Origin: Pleurodeles waltl
Taxonomy: Eukaryota > Chordata > Amphibia > Caudata > Salamandridae
DNA length: 64,000 nucleotides
Direction of reading: 5' to 3'
Assembly: GCF_031143425.1 (NCBI RefSeq)
Contig: NC_090437.1
Span: 1,176,300,863-1,176,364,862 of the forward strand
Positions 24,378 through 35,019 of the stretch are shown here, one piece after another (position 1 is the stretch's first letter; each line of letters begins with the position of its first letter). The notes beneath the pieces are model-generated. The model had not been told where the DNA came from. It did no database searches and saw only the letters and a list, made by a program, of their open reading frames with translations. Made by a program: the position numbers and the translations under genes.

Positions 24378-24560
24378 ACAGTCTCCACTGGTTCTGGAGG
24401 GGTGCTTCATCCTGCTAAGGACAGAGGTAGTGGATGGATCTCTCCACCGGTTCTGGAGGGGGCATGGTGCCCAGAGTGCTTCATCCTGCTTAAGACAGAG
24501 GTAGTGGATGTATCTCTCAACTGGTTCTGGAGGGGACATGGTGCCCGGAGTGCTTCATCC
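24378..24560. repeat. 74-bp minisatellite, 3 copies (unit 1)
   Basis: The anchor ACTGGTTCTGGAGGG recurs, with the third copy 74 bp from the second and the first junction shorter (58 bp). Units include GGACAGAGGTAGTGGATG. The counterpart in unit 2 (31,260-31,592) has five copies. Confidence 0.85.
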
Positions 24561-24630
24561 TGCCCGTGACGGACTCAGTAGCGTCAGTGCCCTTGGCGCT
24601 CATGGGCCAGCGGTGCTTGAGGCGGCAGTG

Positions 24631-24840
24631 CCCTGTTCAGCGGTTCTTGAGGCAGCTGTGCCCTGTTCAGCGGTTCTTGAGGCGGCGGTGCCCTGTTCAG
24701 CGGTGCATGAGACGGTGGTGCCCTGTTCAGCGGTTCTTGAGGCGGCGGTGCCCTGTTCAGCGGTGCATGAGACGCCGGTGCCCTGTTCAGCGGTGCATGA
24801 GATGGCGGTGCCCTGTTCAGCGGTGCTTGGAGCGGCGGTC
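24631..24840. repeat. 30-bp minisatellite, 7 copies (unit 1)
   Basis: The unit starts CCCTGTTCAGCGGT and ends with GGCGGTG-like sequence, at exact 30-bp spacing from 24,631. It lies just downstream of the stop of the left SANT-type gene copy (24,873), so it is probably 3' UTR. Unit 2 has nine copies. Confidence 0.9.
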
Positions 24841-24872
24841 TCCATTGCAGTGACTCAGCTGCTGGAGGTCCT

Positions 24873-26158
24873 TCATGGCCCAGCGGGGCTTGTGCTGGCG
24901 GTGGCCTCCTGGGCAGCTGGGCTTGTGCTGGCGGTGGCCTCCTGGGCAGTTGGGCTTTTGCTGGCGGTGGCCTCCTGGGCAGCTGGGCTTGTGCTGGCGG
25001 TGGTGTCCTGGGCAGCTGGGCTTGTGCTGGTGGTGGCCTCCTGGGCAGCTGGGCTTGTGCTGGCGGTGGCCTCCTGGGCACCTGGGCTTTTGCTGGTGGT
25101 GGCCTCCTGGGCAGCTGGGATGATGGCGGTCTTCTCCGCCGTGCTGCTCTTCCCAGACTTGCTAACTTTCTTGTGCTCCTTCCCCACCTTGGAAGGTGTC
25201 GCAGCTGACTCCACACTCCCACCTGTACCCCTGGGAGCGGCTTTGGTGGCTGGAGTCTTCCCCCTCTCACGCCGGGCACTGGCCAACTTCTGATGCTTCA
25301 CAGGCGGGGGAGTGTCTGTGCTGTGGCTCCGTGCCACACTGGCTGCCCTGGTGTCCGGTGCACTCCAGATTCCGGTGACTACAGGCACCACTGGTCCCGG
25401 AGATGTTGTGGCTGAGGTGCTAGTTCGGGACTTAGGAGACGGACGGGGTGGGGGAGGTGTGGGAAAGAGGTCAAGGTTGGACAGGAAAAGTCTTTTTGAC
25501 ACACTGGGATGGGTAGCTGGGGGGGGTTTGGGAGTGGAGGAAGAGGTTGTGGTTGTAGGAGGTGTTCGTTTGCTGACTTTGGGTGAAGGTGCATGGGCTG
25601 GAGGCTGTCGTGAGGTGGCTGGCTGTTGGGTGGGTGTGTGCCTGCGTTTGTGTATCTTGGGAGCGGCGTCACAGACACACTGGGAGAGGACATAGGGGAC
25701 GTGTGAATGAAAGTGGGGGTGGTGAATGCACGTGAGCGGGGTTTGGTGGTGGGTGTGCTGGTGATGGTAGTAGTGGCTGTAGAGTTAGTGCATGCACGTG
25801 TGAGTGTAGACGAGACTGGGAGGGAGGAGGGAGATAAGGAGGAGGGAGACACATTGGAGGCAGTGGATGTTGGTGTGTCTGCATGTGTCTGATGCTTGCG
25901 TGAGTGCCTGTGGGATGTGTGGTGCTTATGTTTGCCTGAGCTTCCCTTGTGTGTTGACGTGTGTACATTCTGGACTGTAGGTGTGCTTGGGATAGGCTGA
26001 GGTACAGGGGATTGGGCCTGGGTGGAGGAAGTTGGAGGGGGGAGGCTATACACAGGGACAATGGCTGCCATCAGTGCTGAGGCCAGAGTCTGAAAAGCTC
26101 GCTGAAGGGTCGTCTGACCAGAATGAATGCCCTCCAGGAATGCATTGGTTTGTTGCAA
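24873..26158 (-). pseudogene. C-terminal half of Harbinger left SANT-type gene, unit 1 copy
   Basis: Two overlapping minus-strand frames (26,158-25,379 and 25,502-24,873) continue each other with one frame change, as in the unit 2 copy. The first has LQQTNAFLEGIHSGQTTLQR (oligomerisation-like helix), then Ser/Thr/Pro/His-rich text. The second has KKVSKSGKSSTAEKTA-type basic text and ends in 11-residue repeats such as AQEATASTSPA from a 33-bp array (seven copies, about 24,885-25,120). The SANT domain exons are absent because the duplication ended at 26,187, so this piece has no promoter or start. Confidence 0.75.
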
Positions 26159-26548
26159 CTGCCTTTCTACACCCTGAATGGCATTCAGAAAAAAGGCCCA
26201 ACACTAGAAGAGCAAAAACACATCTAAAAAGATAGAGGATAAATATGCAATGTGGAAAGGAAAGCTAAGACTGTACAATTACCATGACCCAAAAAAAGGT
26301 CAAAGGACCAATATTAGAAATCCAAGGCCATTTGTTTAAGTAGAGTACAGCACACATGAGCGTACTGCTACATCCAGTCACAGCAATATAAAAATATATG
26401 AGATTTTACAAAATAGAGGAATTTCAAAAGATAGAGGATAAATATGCATTGTGCAAAAAAGGGCTCAGGCTTTATAAAATCCTGACGTGCAAAGTTTTAT
26501 ATCCAATAATGAACTTGCAAGACCATTTGCCTAAGAAGAGTACAGCAC

Positions 26549-27009
26549 TGGGGCAGCTCAATCTTGCCAATTACATTTTATGCTGCCCTTCTGCAGATCC
26601 AGCTCCAGACCTTTGGATCTTTGGGGTAGTATCTTAGGTAAAATCAGCTGCATTGCAAACTTTATTAGTCACAAGCTAATCCATATGAGAGTTTATAAGA
26701 GTTTTAGGAAATTTGTAATATGTTTATTTAATCATAAACTATTCATAGTTATTAATCAATAAAATTACAGAGCATTGTATAAAGTGTTTCCTGAATCAGT
26801 CCATACTCTACTCACCTTAGTCTATCTGGCAAGAATGTTCTAGTCTCATGAAGAATACAGTAGCATCTGTGTAGTCAGTCAGAAAATGCCTGAGAAAATG
26901 TTATTGTGTATTTCAGAAAGTAACTCTTTATCCCGTTTCCAACTCAGTTGTCACAATGTACCCGTGCAGTAAGGTATGGCTTTTGCATTAGTATGTAAAA
27001 GTCTATCCA

Positions 27010-27074
<65 letters not shown>

Positions 27075-27749
27075 ATCTCTCTCTCTCTCTGTATCTAAAT
27101 CTCTTGCTTGCTCTGCTCCCCTTTGCTCCGTCCTGCCCTGCTCTCTGCCTTTCGCCCTCGCTGCTCACCGCTCTTGTCTTGCCTCTTCACTTGGACACCT
27201 TTTATAATACATTTCATTTGATACAGTCTTTAACAATTTGTGATGAATGTAACTCATTCTTCTTGGGTTTGAATCTGCTCAAGCATAAATCAACTCAGAT
27301 TCAGAAAGGAATTGCTACTTTTGTCCTGTCTTCCCATGCATACTTTGGATCTGCAAAATGAAATACATACATGATTGTCTGTGGTCATCTCCTTTCTCAC
27401 AGCTTTCACACTGTAAGCCCATTCATAAGAGATGCAATTTAGTATATAAATTGTGCAGTTTAGTGCATTCCAAAGCAGTTAGTAAGACAAAAAGTATAAA
27501 ATAAGACTGCTTCCATTGTTCTGACGGAAGAAGTTTAGCAACATGCCTAAACCATGGGAAGGTTGGTAATGAAGCATTATTAAACTCCAAAGAATGTGAC
27601 AGCGTTAACTGTTTTTGCAAGTCGGGCAGCATAAGTCATGCAAAGTTCAGAGTAAGTTTATGACCACAGAAAGCAGCTTCAGTTAGGCCTAGCCTCATTT
27701 ACTCACTTAGTAATTTCATATTCATTTATTTTTATTGGAAGGTTTCACA
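26549..27749 (-). repeat. ERV 3' LTR (unit 2 copy)
   Basis: TGGGGCAGC...GGTTTCACA, 1,201 bp. It is longer than the 1,170-bp unit 1 copy mainly because the CT microsatellite is expanded (about 27,013-27,100). It carries GCAC on its outer side, like the unit 1 copy. Confidence 0.85.
27013..27100. repeat. CT microsatellite inside ERV LTR
   Basis: A long run of CT units. The duplicate at 20,211-20,270 is shorter and interrupted by CTAT units; the third LTR copy near 58,525 keeps only a few units. Confidence 0.9.
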
Positions 27750-27750
27750 G

Positions 27751-27762
27751 TTTCCCTCCTTT
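27751..27762 (-). promoter_or_regulatory. ERV polypurine tract (unit 2 copy)
   Basis: AAAGGAGGGAAA on the minus strand beside the LTR start TGTGAAACC. It is unchanged from the unit 1 copy. Confidence 0.75.
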
Positions 27763-28199
27763 GATGGTTAGGAACCATCACAACCTTACTATAGCAAATT
27801 AATTTGATAAAATGCATTTTCATTTTTATTTTGATCATTGTCAGACACTCATCGTTTCCTTTTCAGTTTTACCCTTTCTTTTATTTTCTTATATTCCTCA
27901 TTCTCCCTGTCACTAAATTCAAAATTTTCTTCATTCTCTTGATCATTAACCTTGCTTTCTTCTTTATCAAAATCATCCTAATACCTTTGGATATGCCTCG
28001 TGTAGATAGGAAGCAGGTTATTACATTTAATACAGGTATATAGTTTTAAGGATTCCTCTTCCCAATCCTTTCAACCAGGTTGTCACTGTTGCAAAGTCCT
28101 TGGAAAAGCCTTATGCTATGCTAAAAGTATCCAAAGGTTTAAGATCAAGCTTTAAGTCACTAATGTTCTTTGCATATTTTCACTTCTTTTTAGAACTTA

Positions 28200-28369
28200 G
28201 GGCCTGTTTTGTAGTTTGGTGGACGGGTTACTCCATCAGAAATGTGATGGTTTTCCTGTCCCCAGTATTACGATTCCCATAGAATATAATGGGATCAGAA
28301 CACAGTGGAAGGAATGTCTTTCACGCTTGTTATGGAGTAACCTCTTCTCCCAAACTGTAAATCAAGCCC
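28200..28369. mobile_element. 170-bp MITE in the ERV 3' region, unit 2 copy
   Basis: Duplicate of 21,368-21,537 with TTA on both sides (28,197-28,199 and 28,370-28,372). Only a few substitutions separate the copies. Confidence 0.75.
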
Positions 28370-28599
28370 TTAGTCTTTCAGGGAGCCTCTGGCAACTCTT
28401 TACTGCAATCAAGTGTGTCAGAAATAAGAACATTCAAGATCTGACTTAGATAGTATTTTCAATCAGGTAATGAAGATCTCTGACAAGATACCTGAGCTCT
28501 CTTAGATCTTCTGAGTGTGATTAATTTTTCTTCTGCATTGCTGGTACCACTCACTTGATTCTGCTTCTTTCTTGATTGCTCTAAGTGGTATTGATTCAG

Positions 28600-29500
28600 T
28601 AGGCACACTCAATATTTGTTTCTTTTTGTTACCTTTTCGAGGTCAGCTCTCATCATGCTTGTTTTTGTCAGTACTCAGTCCAATCCAAAATGTGTACTCT
28701 CTCCAGGGTTTTCAAGTTGTTTTGTCTCTAGAGAGACAGGCATACCATACCTGGGTATTGACTTCTTCAACAGTAACTTTGCTATAGTGAGACTATCGTG
28801 CCTCCTTGTTGAGTAGGCTTCCACCCATTGGGGAAAATGCAGACGATCACAAGAACATCCGTCAAACCATTGCGAATGGACATCTCTATGAAATCCTTCT
28901 GCATCCAGTTAAAGGGACCCCCCCCCCGATTTCCCTACAGGACTCAATGTGACATGCTCATTTGCCAACGTTCATTTGCTTGCACATACCCCCTCTGCTT
29001 GTGTTCTGAATTTGGGATTGAACCAAAACTGCCTGAAGGTCTGAACCATTAGCCTCTACCTAGGTGTGCCTGCCCATGAAGGCATTGGGCAAGTGGGACA
29101 AGTAAACTGTCTTGCAATATTGCTCTCCCATCCATTGATGCCCAAACATTGCTGTCATCAAGCCCACAACCTGCTCTCAGTTAATCTCATTTCTCTTCAT
29201 CAGTTGCAATTTATTGTATCCTTCTCAACTCATCCCAATTGTCAACCATTCTTAAGATCATGGCAAGAAGGATTCCTTCATGGCTTTTTTATAAGTATGT
29301 GACATAGTTGCACAATAACATGCCACTTCATCAGCTTACCTTTAGCAATTATGACATAGACATTGTCGCTCCTATGTGCACACATTTTACTACAGGAATT
29401 TGAGAGTGTTCTTGCAAAGCTTCGAGTAAATCTTTAATTTGTTGCCCATTTCTAATGGTCATGTACCTTCTCAGTGACCACAATTGCCTATAGTCATGAC
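28600..29500 (-). pseudogene. ERV integrase remnant, unit 2 copy
   Basis: Duplicate of 21,780-22,670. The catalytic-core start near 28,870-28,930 is interrupted by a run of ten C bases (28,918-28,927), one longer than in unit 1. The remaining integrase-like text lies in several frames with stops. Confidence 0.65.
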
Positions 29501-29513
29501 CAACACCAAACAT

Positions 29514-30116
29514 CTATTGGCTGTCTGCGAATATAGTAATTCTCATTTTGGTTGTCAAGCTGCAATCTCTGGTAAGGGCAATTAGTTCTGCAACTTGTGC
29601 TGAAGAAATACCTTGGAACCACGAAGCCTCAACTATCTCCTGGATGGTGCATCCTGAATAGGCTGCTCTTAAACATCCTTCATTTGTTCTCAAACATGTC
29701 CAGAAATAGAACATAATATGGATTTATTAAAGGCTCATCTTTATGTCAGGTCTGAGTTTGGTGCATAAATCCGTGACATCAATGCAATTATGTTCAAAGT
29801 AATCAGATCCAGTTTCTTCAGGAATGGGCATCATTTTGCTAGAATTCAGTACTTGACATGTCCCCAAACACAACATTATTTCCTGCCAAGATTTGATGGT
29901 CCTAATTCTCAATATGGAATTCTTGAGGTGCTTTGTTTTAGTCTTTGTTAGTAACACTTCAACCTAATGCGGGACCATGACAGTCAATGGAAACCCATCA
30001 CAATATGTTCATATCTCTCCAGACTCACACTCACTGCAACCACTGCTTTCAGGCACTGCTTTCAGGCATTCTGGCAAAGCAGCCACTACAGGATCAAGAG
30101 TCACAGAAAAATGGAC
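29514..30116 (-). pseudogene. ERV RNase H remnant, unit 2 copy
   Basis: Same two pieces as unit 1 (29,957-29,727 and 29,714-29,514), with SAQVAELIALTRDCSLTTKM and TIFADSQ, where unit 1 still reads TIFTDSQ. A 13-bp repeat (GCACTGCTTTCAG) near 30,052 is extra compared with unit 1. The pol frame stops being viral at 30,117-30,119, where the Harbinger element is inserted. Confidence 0.8.
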
Positions 30117-30944
30117 TAAGGTGGTCATTACAACCCTGGAGGACCGTGTTAAAACGGCGGTAAGACCGCCAACAAGCCGGCGGTAAAATTTGTGCAATTA
30201 CGACCGTGGCGGAAACTGCCAACAAAGACAGCCACTTTAACACTACGACCACCACGGCGGTACAAACAAACAGCGCGGCGGTCACCGCCAACAGACAGGC
30301 GGAGGACAATGTACCGCCCACACTATTACAACCCACCAATCCGCCACCCTTTCCGGGGCAGATTCACTGCGGATAAAAACACGGAGGAAACAGGATTCCG
30401 AAGGGAAAATGCTCACCTCTACACACCCCACGAGGAACCAGGACACCATGGACCCAGAACTCGAAATTCTCCTTGCGATAGTCTTCCTGCTCCTCTACCA
30501 GGAGCACGAAGCACCTACGACACAGGGGAAGGGGGGGAAAGAGAGTGACACACACATGCAACACCCCCACCCCCACCCTCACCCACTACAACACACACGC
30601 TAATGCAGATTGATACATCACAGTTACCCCTCGAAACCCCCAGGAAGAATGCAAAGACAACCGAAAATGAGTGTAACCATTGTAATATATTAAAATCAAG
30701 TATTCAAAACAAATATATACACCATGTACAAAATATATACCAAGCATAGTAGTCCAGGTAGTGCTCCAATTAAGTCCGTGGAACATTGGGCCCACACGGT
30801 ATGGGCGAGGCCCACACAAGATCCCCGACCATGACGGAGCGAACACTGCACGGGCATCAGAGAGCAACAAAACAGGCACCTCAGGGGGAGGGAAAAGGGG
30901 GGGCACCTCAGCCGGTTGAGTGCACAACGCCAATTTCACGAGAG

Positions 30945-31257
30945 GGCCACATGCCCACTGTTCCATCCTGAGGAGTGCAAAGCCACAGTCTCTCAAGTCT
31001 CTACAGTGGGTGGGTTGCCCACTGTTCCATCCTGGGGAGTGCAAAGCCACAGTCTCTCTAGTCTCTACAGTCGGTGGGTTGCCCACTGTTCCATCCTGGG
31101 GAGTGCAAAGCCACAGTCTTTCAAGTCTCTACAGTGGGTGGGTTACCCACTGTTCAATCCTGGGGAGTGCAAAGCCATAGTCTCTCTAGTCTCTACAGTG
31201 GGTGGGTTGGCCACTGCCTTATCCTGGGGAGTGCAAAGCCACAGTCTCTCAAGTGAA
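30945..31257. repeat. 64-bp minisatellite, 5 copies (unit 2)
   Basis: Anchors ATCCTGxGGAGTGCAAAGCC at 64-bp spacing from about 30,965. It has one copy more than unit 1. Confidence 0.9.
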
Positions 31258-31259
31258 TA

Positions 31260-31592
31260 ACAGTCTCCACTGGTTCTGGAGGGGTGCTTCATCCTGCTAA
31301 GGACAGAGGTAGTGGATGGATCTCTCCACTGGTTCTGGAGGGGGCATGGTGCCCAGAGTGCTTCATCCTGCTAAAGACAGAGGTAGTGGATGTATCTCTC
31401 CACTGGTTCTGGAGGGGACATGGTGCCCGGAGTGCTTCATCCTGCTAAAGACAGAGGTAGTGGATGGATCTCTCCACTGGTTCTGGAGGGGGCATGGTGC
31501 CTAGAGTGCTTCATCCTGCTAAGGACAGAGGTAGTGGATGGATCTCTCCACTGGTTCTGGAGGGGGGCATGGTGCCCAGAGTGCTTCATCCT
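31260..31592. repeat. 74-bp minisatellite, 5 copies (unit 2)
   Basis: CACTGGTTCTGGAGGGG recurs at 31,327, 31,401, 31,475 and 31,549, after a shorter first unit at 31,268. Unit 1 has three copies. Confidence 0.9.
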
Positions 31593-31661
31593 GCCCGTGA
31601 CGGACTCAGTAGCGTCAGTGCCCTTGGCGCTCATGGGCCAGCGGTGCTTGAGGCGGCAGTG

Positions 31662-31931
31662 CCCTGTTCAGCGGTTCTTGAGGCAGCTGTGCCCTGTTCA
31701 GCGGTTCTTGAGGCGGCGGTGCCCTGTTCAGCGGTGCATGAGATGGCGGTGCCCTGTTCAGCGGTTCTTGAGGCGGCGGTGCCCTGTTCAGCGGTTCTTG
31801 AGGCGGCGGTGCCCTGTTCAGCGGTGCATGAGACGCCGGTGCCCTGTTCAGCGGTGCATGAGACGCCGGTGCCCTCTTCAGCGGTGCATGAGACGCCGGT
31901 GCCCTGTTCAGCGGTGCTTGGAGCGGCGGTC
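31662..31931. repeat. 30-bp minisatellite, 9 copies (unit 2)
   Basis: CCCTGTTCAGCGGT units at exact 30-bp spacing. Unit 1 has seven. One copy reads CCCTCTTCAG. It lies downstream of the SANT-type gene stop at 31,964. Confidence 0.9.
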
Positions 31932-31963
31932 TCCATTGCAGTGACTCAGCTGCTGGCGGTCCT

Positions 31964-34647
31964 TCATGGCCCAGCGGGGCTTGTGCTGGCGGTGGCCTCC
32001 TGGGCAGCTGGGCTTGTGCTGGCGGTGGCCTCCTGGGCAGTTGGGCTTTTGCTGGCAGTGGCCTCCTGGGCAGCTGGGCTTGTGCTGACGGTGGTGTCCT
32101 GGGCAGCTGGGCTTGTGCTGGTGGTGGCCTCCTGGGCAGCTGGGCTTGTGCTGGCGGTGGCCTCCTGGGCAGCTGGGCTTTTGCTGGTGGTGGCCTCCTG
32201 GGCAGCTGGGATGATGGCGGTCTTCTCCGCCGTGCTGCTCTTCCCAGACTTGCTAACTTTCTTGTGCCTCTTCCCCACCTTGGAAGGTGTCGCAGCTGAC
32301 TCCACACTCCCACCTGTACCCCTGGGAGCGGCTTTGGTGGCTGGAGTCTTCCCCCTCTCACACCGGGCACTGGCCAACTTCTGATGCTTCACAGGTGGGG
32401 GACTGTCTGTGCTGTGGCTCCGTGCCACACTGGCTGCCCTGGTGTCCGGTGCACTCCAGATTCCGGTGACTACAGGCACCACTGGTCCCGGAGATGTTGT
32501 GGCTGAGGTGCTAGTTCGGGACCTAGGAGACGGACGGGGTGGGGGAGGTGTGGGAAAGAGGTCAAGGTTGGACAGGAAAAGTTTTTTTGACACACTGGGA
32601 TGGGTAGCTGGAGGGGGTTTGGGAGTTGAGGAAGAGGTTGTGGTTGTAGGAGGTGTTCGTTTGCTAACTTTGGGTGAAGGTGCATGGGCTGGAGGCTGTC
32701 GTGAGGTGGATGGCTGTTGGGTGGGTGTGTGCCTGCGTTTGTGTATCTTGGGAGGGGCGTCACAGACACACTGAGAGAGGACATAGGGGACGTGTGAATG
32801 ATAGTGGGGGTGGTGACTGCACGTGAGCGGGGTTTGGTGGTGGGTGTGCTGGTGATGGTAGTAGTGGCTGTAGAGGTAGTGCATGCATGTGTGAGTGTAG
32901 ACAAGACTGGGAGGGAGGAGGGAGACGAGGAGGAGGACACAGTGAATGCAGTGGATGTTGGTGTGTCTGCATGTGTCTGATGCTTGCGTGAGTGCCTGTG
33001 GGATGTGTGGTGCTTATGTTTGCCTGAGCTTCCCTTGTGTGTTGACGTGTGTACATGCTGGACTGTAGGTGTGCTTGGGATAGGCTGAGGTACAGGGGAT
33101 AGGGCCTGGGTGGAAGAAGTTGGAGGGGGGAGGCTATACACAGGGACAATGGCTGCCATCAGTGCTGAGGCCAGAGTCTGAAAAGCTCGCTGAAGGGCCG
33201 TCTGACCAGAATGAATGCCCTCCAGGAATGCATTGGTTTGTTGCAACTGCCTTTCTACACCCTGAATGGCATTCAAAATGGTAGACTGCCCAACAGTGAG
33301 GGACCTGAGGAGGTAAATGGCCTCCTCACTGAGGGCAGCAGGGGTGACTGGGGCAGGGCCTGAGGTGCCTGGGACGAAGGTGATGCCCACCCTCCCGGGT
33401 GAGCGGGCACGGGGCGAAGGCTGAGGGGCTGCTGGGAGGGCGGTGCTGGTAGGGGGGGTGGCGGCTGTACCTGTAGATGGGGGGGCACAGATGTTGCTGC
33501 CACCACAAAGGAGCTCCCATCAGAGGACGAGTCCGTGTTACTGGTCTCAGCTCCTGTCCCCGCCGTGGAGCTCCTCTCGCCCTCCGTCCCACTGGTGAAG
33601 TCCGATTCGGTAGTGCGGCCCTTCATGGCCATGTGGGATGCAGCCCCCTCGTGCTCCGGTGCCACTGCTCCTCCGCCTGATGATGCTAACGCACAGAAGA
33701 ACAGGGAGACCACAAAAAGGGTGGGGGGGAACAGAAGAAAGACATGTTGAGTGCATGCATTACCGCTACCGTCGGACACGACAGACATAGAAGCCCCCTG
33801 CGCTATGCTGCGCTCTTGGGCTCCACTGTTCAATTCCTGGGAAATGGCCTACTAGGCTATGGACAACATCTGCACACATGGATGACACAGGGGCATGACT
33901 AGGTGTAGTTGGCACTCTACAGAGGTGCGGTGGGGTGCCACATGGCCTGCCTTACGGAGGGACCTTGCCTACGGAACTCGCCCTGGCCTAGGGGAACCCA
34001 CAGCCCACCTCCCCCACCCAGACACCTCCACTGTGCGCTAAATCAGCAGAATGCGAGTGTACTCACCCCTTTGTTGCTGCTGTGATGCCCTCAAGTGCCC
34101 ATCCAACTCTGGGTACGCTACCGCCAGGATCCTGAACTTCAGGGGGGTCATGGTGCGACGGGCACCCCTCCACGTTGGGAGGCCATCCCCAGCTGATCCT
34201 CTGCCGTCTTCTTGCTCCAGCGGCGAATGTCCTCTCATCTTTTACGGCAGTGGGTGCTCTGTCTGTGGTAGACACCCAGGGTCCGGACGTCCTTGGCGAT
34301 GGCACGCCAAATATGTTTTTTCTGGTGGGCGCTGACCTACATGATTTGTACAGGGGGAAGAGAAAGTTATTACCAACTGCACCGTCAAAGTGATTGGCCC
34401 CCATCCCTAACCTTGCCATGTGGCACATGCAATCACCGTTGTTTCATGGACTCCACACTCTCCCCCCTTCCTTCTTACATCTGCCCCTCTCCACACAGGC
34501 ATAGCCCATACAGCATGCTCCCAGTGTACTTACCTGTTTGTCTGGAGGACCGTAGAGTAGCGTGTACTGGGGGAGGACCCCATCCACAAGTTTCTCCAAC
34601 TCCTCCGATGTGAAGGCAGGGGCCCTTTCCCAAGACACTCGAGCCAT
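31964..34647 (-). CDS. Harbinger accessory gene L: spliced Myb/SANT-like protein
   Basis: Exon 1 (34,647-34,534) starts at an ATG and encodes RAPAFTSEELEKLVDGVLPQ, the first helix of a Myb/SANT-like DNA-binding domain. It ends at a consensus donor, CAG|GTAAGT. Exon 2 (34,336-34,067) follows an AG acceptor, completes the domain with HIWRAIAKDVRTLGVYHR and CRKRWEDIRRWSKK, and ends at a GTGAGT donor. Exon 3 starts about 33,685 with GGGAVAPEHEG; an acidic Ser/Thr-rich part, a helix (LQQTNAFLEGIHSGQ) and a basic His/Lys-rich part follow, with frame changes near 33,390 and 32,800. The end carries 11-residue repeats. In Harbinger elements Myb-like proteins carry the transposase into the nucleus and bind the ends. 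Splicing is inferred; the frame changes may be decay or unseen introns. Confidence 0.7.
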
Positions 34648-35019
34648 TGTCTCTTCCTGACCGAGGTCACAGCAGCACTTGCAGTGTAGGTCCTCTTCTG
34701 TCGAAGATCAGGTATCGAGTGATTGAACAGATAGAAAATGGCGGTCACGTCCGCGGCGGTGCGTACCGTCACCGCCGGCGTACATCGTCATTGGCTCCTG
34801 GGACCCATAGGGTCCAATGTTAACCAATGCAGCACTGCGCCACGGTCTTCGACCGCCTACCGCAACGGTGTACAACGCTAGCGCAATTACCTCAGATCCC
34901 ATTGTCCCACTTTACAGGTCAGGCAGCTGCCATTTCAGGGGCCCACATGCCTACAATTTAAACTGCGTCACACATACCTGGGCCTAGACTCAATACACAT
35001 ACAGGCCACTTTTTAGATT
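34648..35019. promoter_or_regulatory. Intergenic gap between head-to-head gene L and transposase
   Basis: The start of gene L (34,647, minus) and the transposase frame (35,020, plus) face away from each other across 372 bp, so a shared bidirectional promoter is a reasonable inference. The gap contains short GGCGG/CCGCC-rich stretches like the transposon ends (34,740-34,790). No confident TATA box was found. Confidence 0.4.

Larger units (their letters stand above)
19385..26187. repeat. Tandem duplication, unit 1
   Basis: This unit is repeated immediately to the right at 26,188-33,275. It contains the ERV flank, the ERV 3' LTR, the ERV RNase H/integrase end and the left 2.9 kb of the Harbinger transposon, which is cut off abruptly at 26,187. 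At the junction, Harbinger sequence ending GGCATTCA runs straight into GAAAAAAGGCCCAAC, the start of the unit (as at 19,386). In a 450-bp LTR stretch I counted 10 substitutions against unit 2, about 2%. Confidence 0.92.
23274..26187. mobile_element. Harbinger transposon, left third only (duplication unit 1)
   Basis: It begins at GTGGTCATTACAACCCTGGC after TAA at 23,271-23,273 and matches 30,120-33,275 throughout. It contains the C-terminal part of the left Myb/SANT-type gene and the minisatellites downstream of it, but no transposase and no right terminal repeat. It is truncated at 26,187 by the duplication junction, not by a transposition event. Confidence 0.9.
26188..33275. repeat. Tandem duplication, unit 2
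   Basis: Second unit, longer than unit 1 by about 285 bp. Most of the excess comes from larger minisatellite arrays and a longer CT microsatellite, while a roughly 40-bp segment present in unit 1 at about 23,660-23,700 is missing. At 33,275 the sequence continues into intact Harbinger sequence instead of restarting, which identifies this as the copy joined to the original right side. Confidence 0.92.

Noticed and set aside
24508..25293. Long plus-strand frames rich in Ala/Val over the minisatellites (also 31,464-32,384)
   Set aside because: They are opposite-strand shadows of the tandem repeats and the Pro/Ser-rich SANT-type gene; repeat units of 30 and 33 bp keep several frames open.
23274..26187. 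Considered as an independent truncated Harbinger insertion
   Set aside because: Its flanks and divergence match unit 2 exactly and it ends at the duplication junction, so it arose by duplication, not transposition.
33273..33833. Minus-strand frame with a hydrophobic segment (FLLFPPTLFVVSLFFCALA)
   Set aside because: The hydrophobic part lies upstream of a splice acceptor-like site at 33,686 and is most likely translated intron; not a signal peptide gene.
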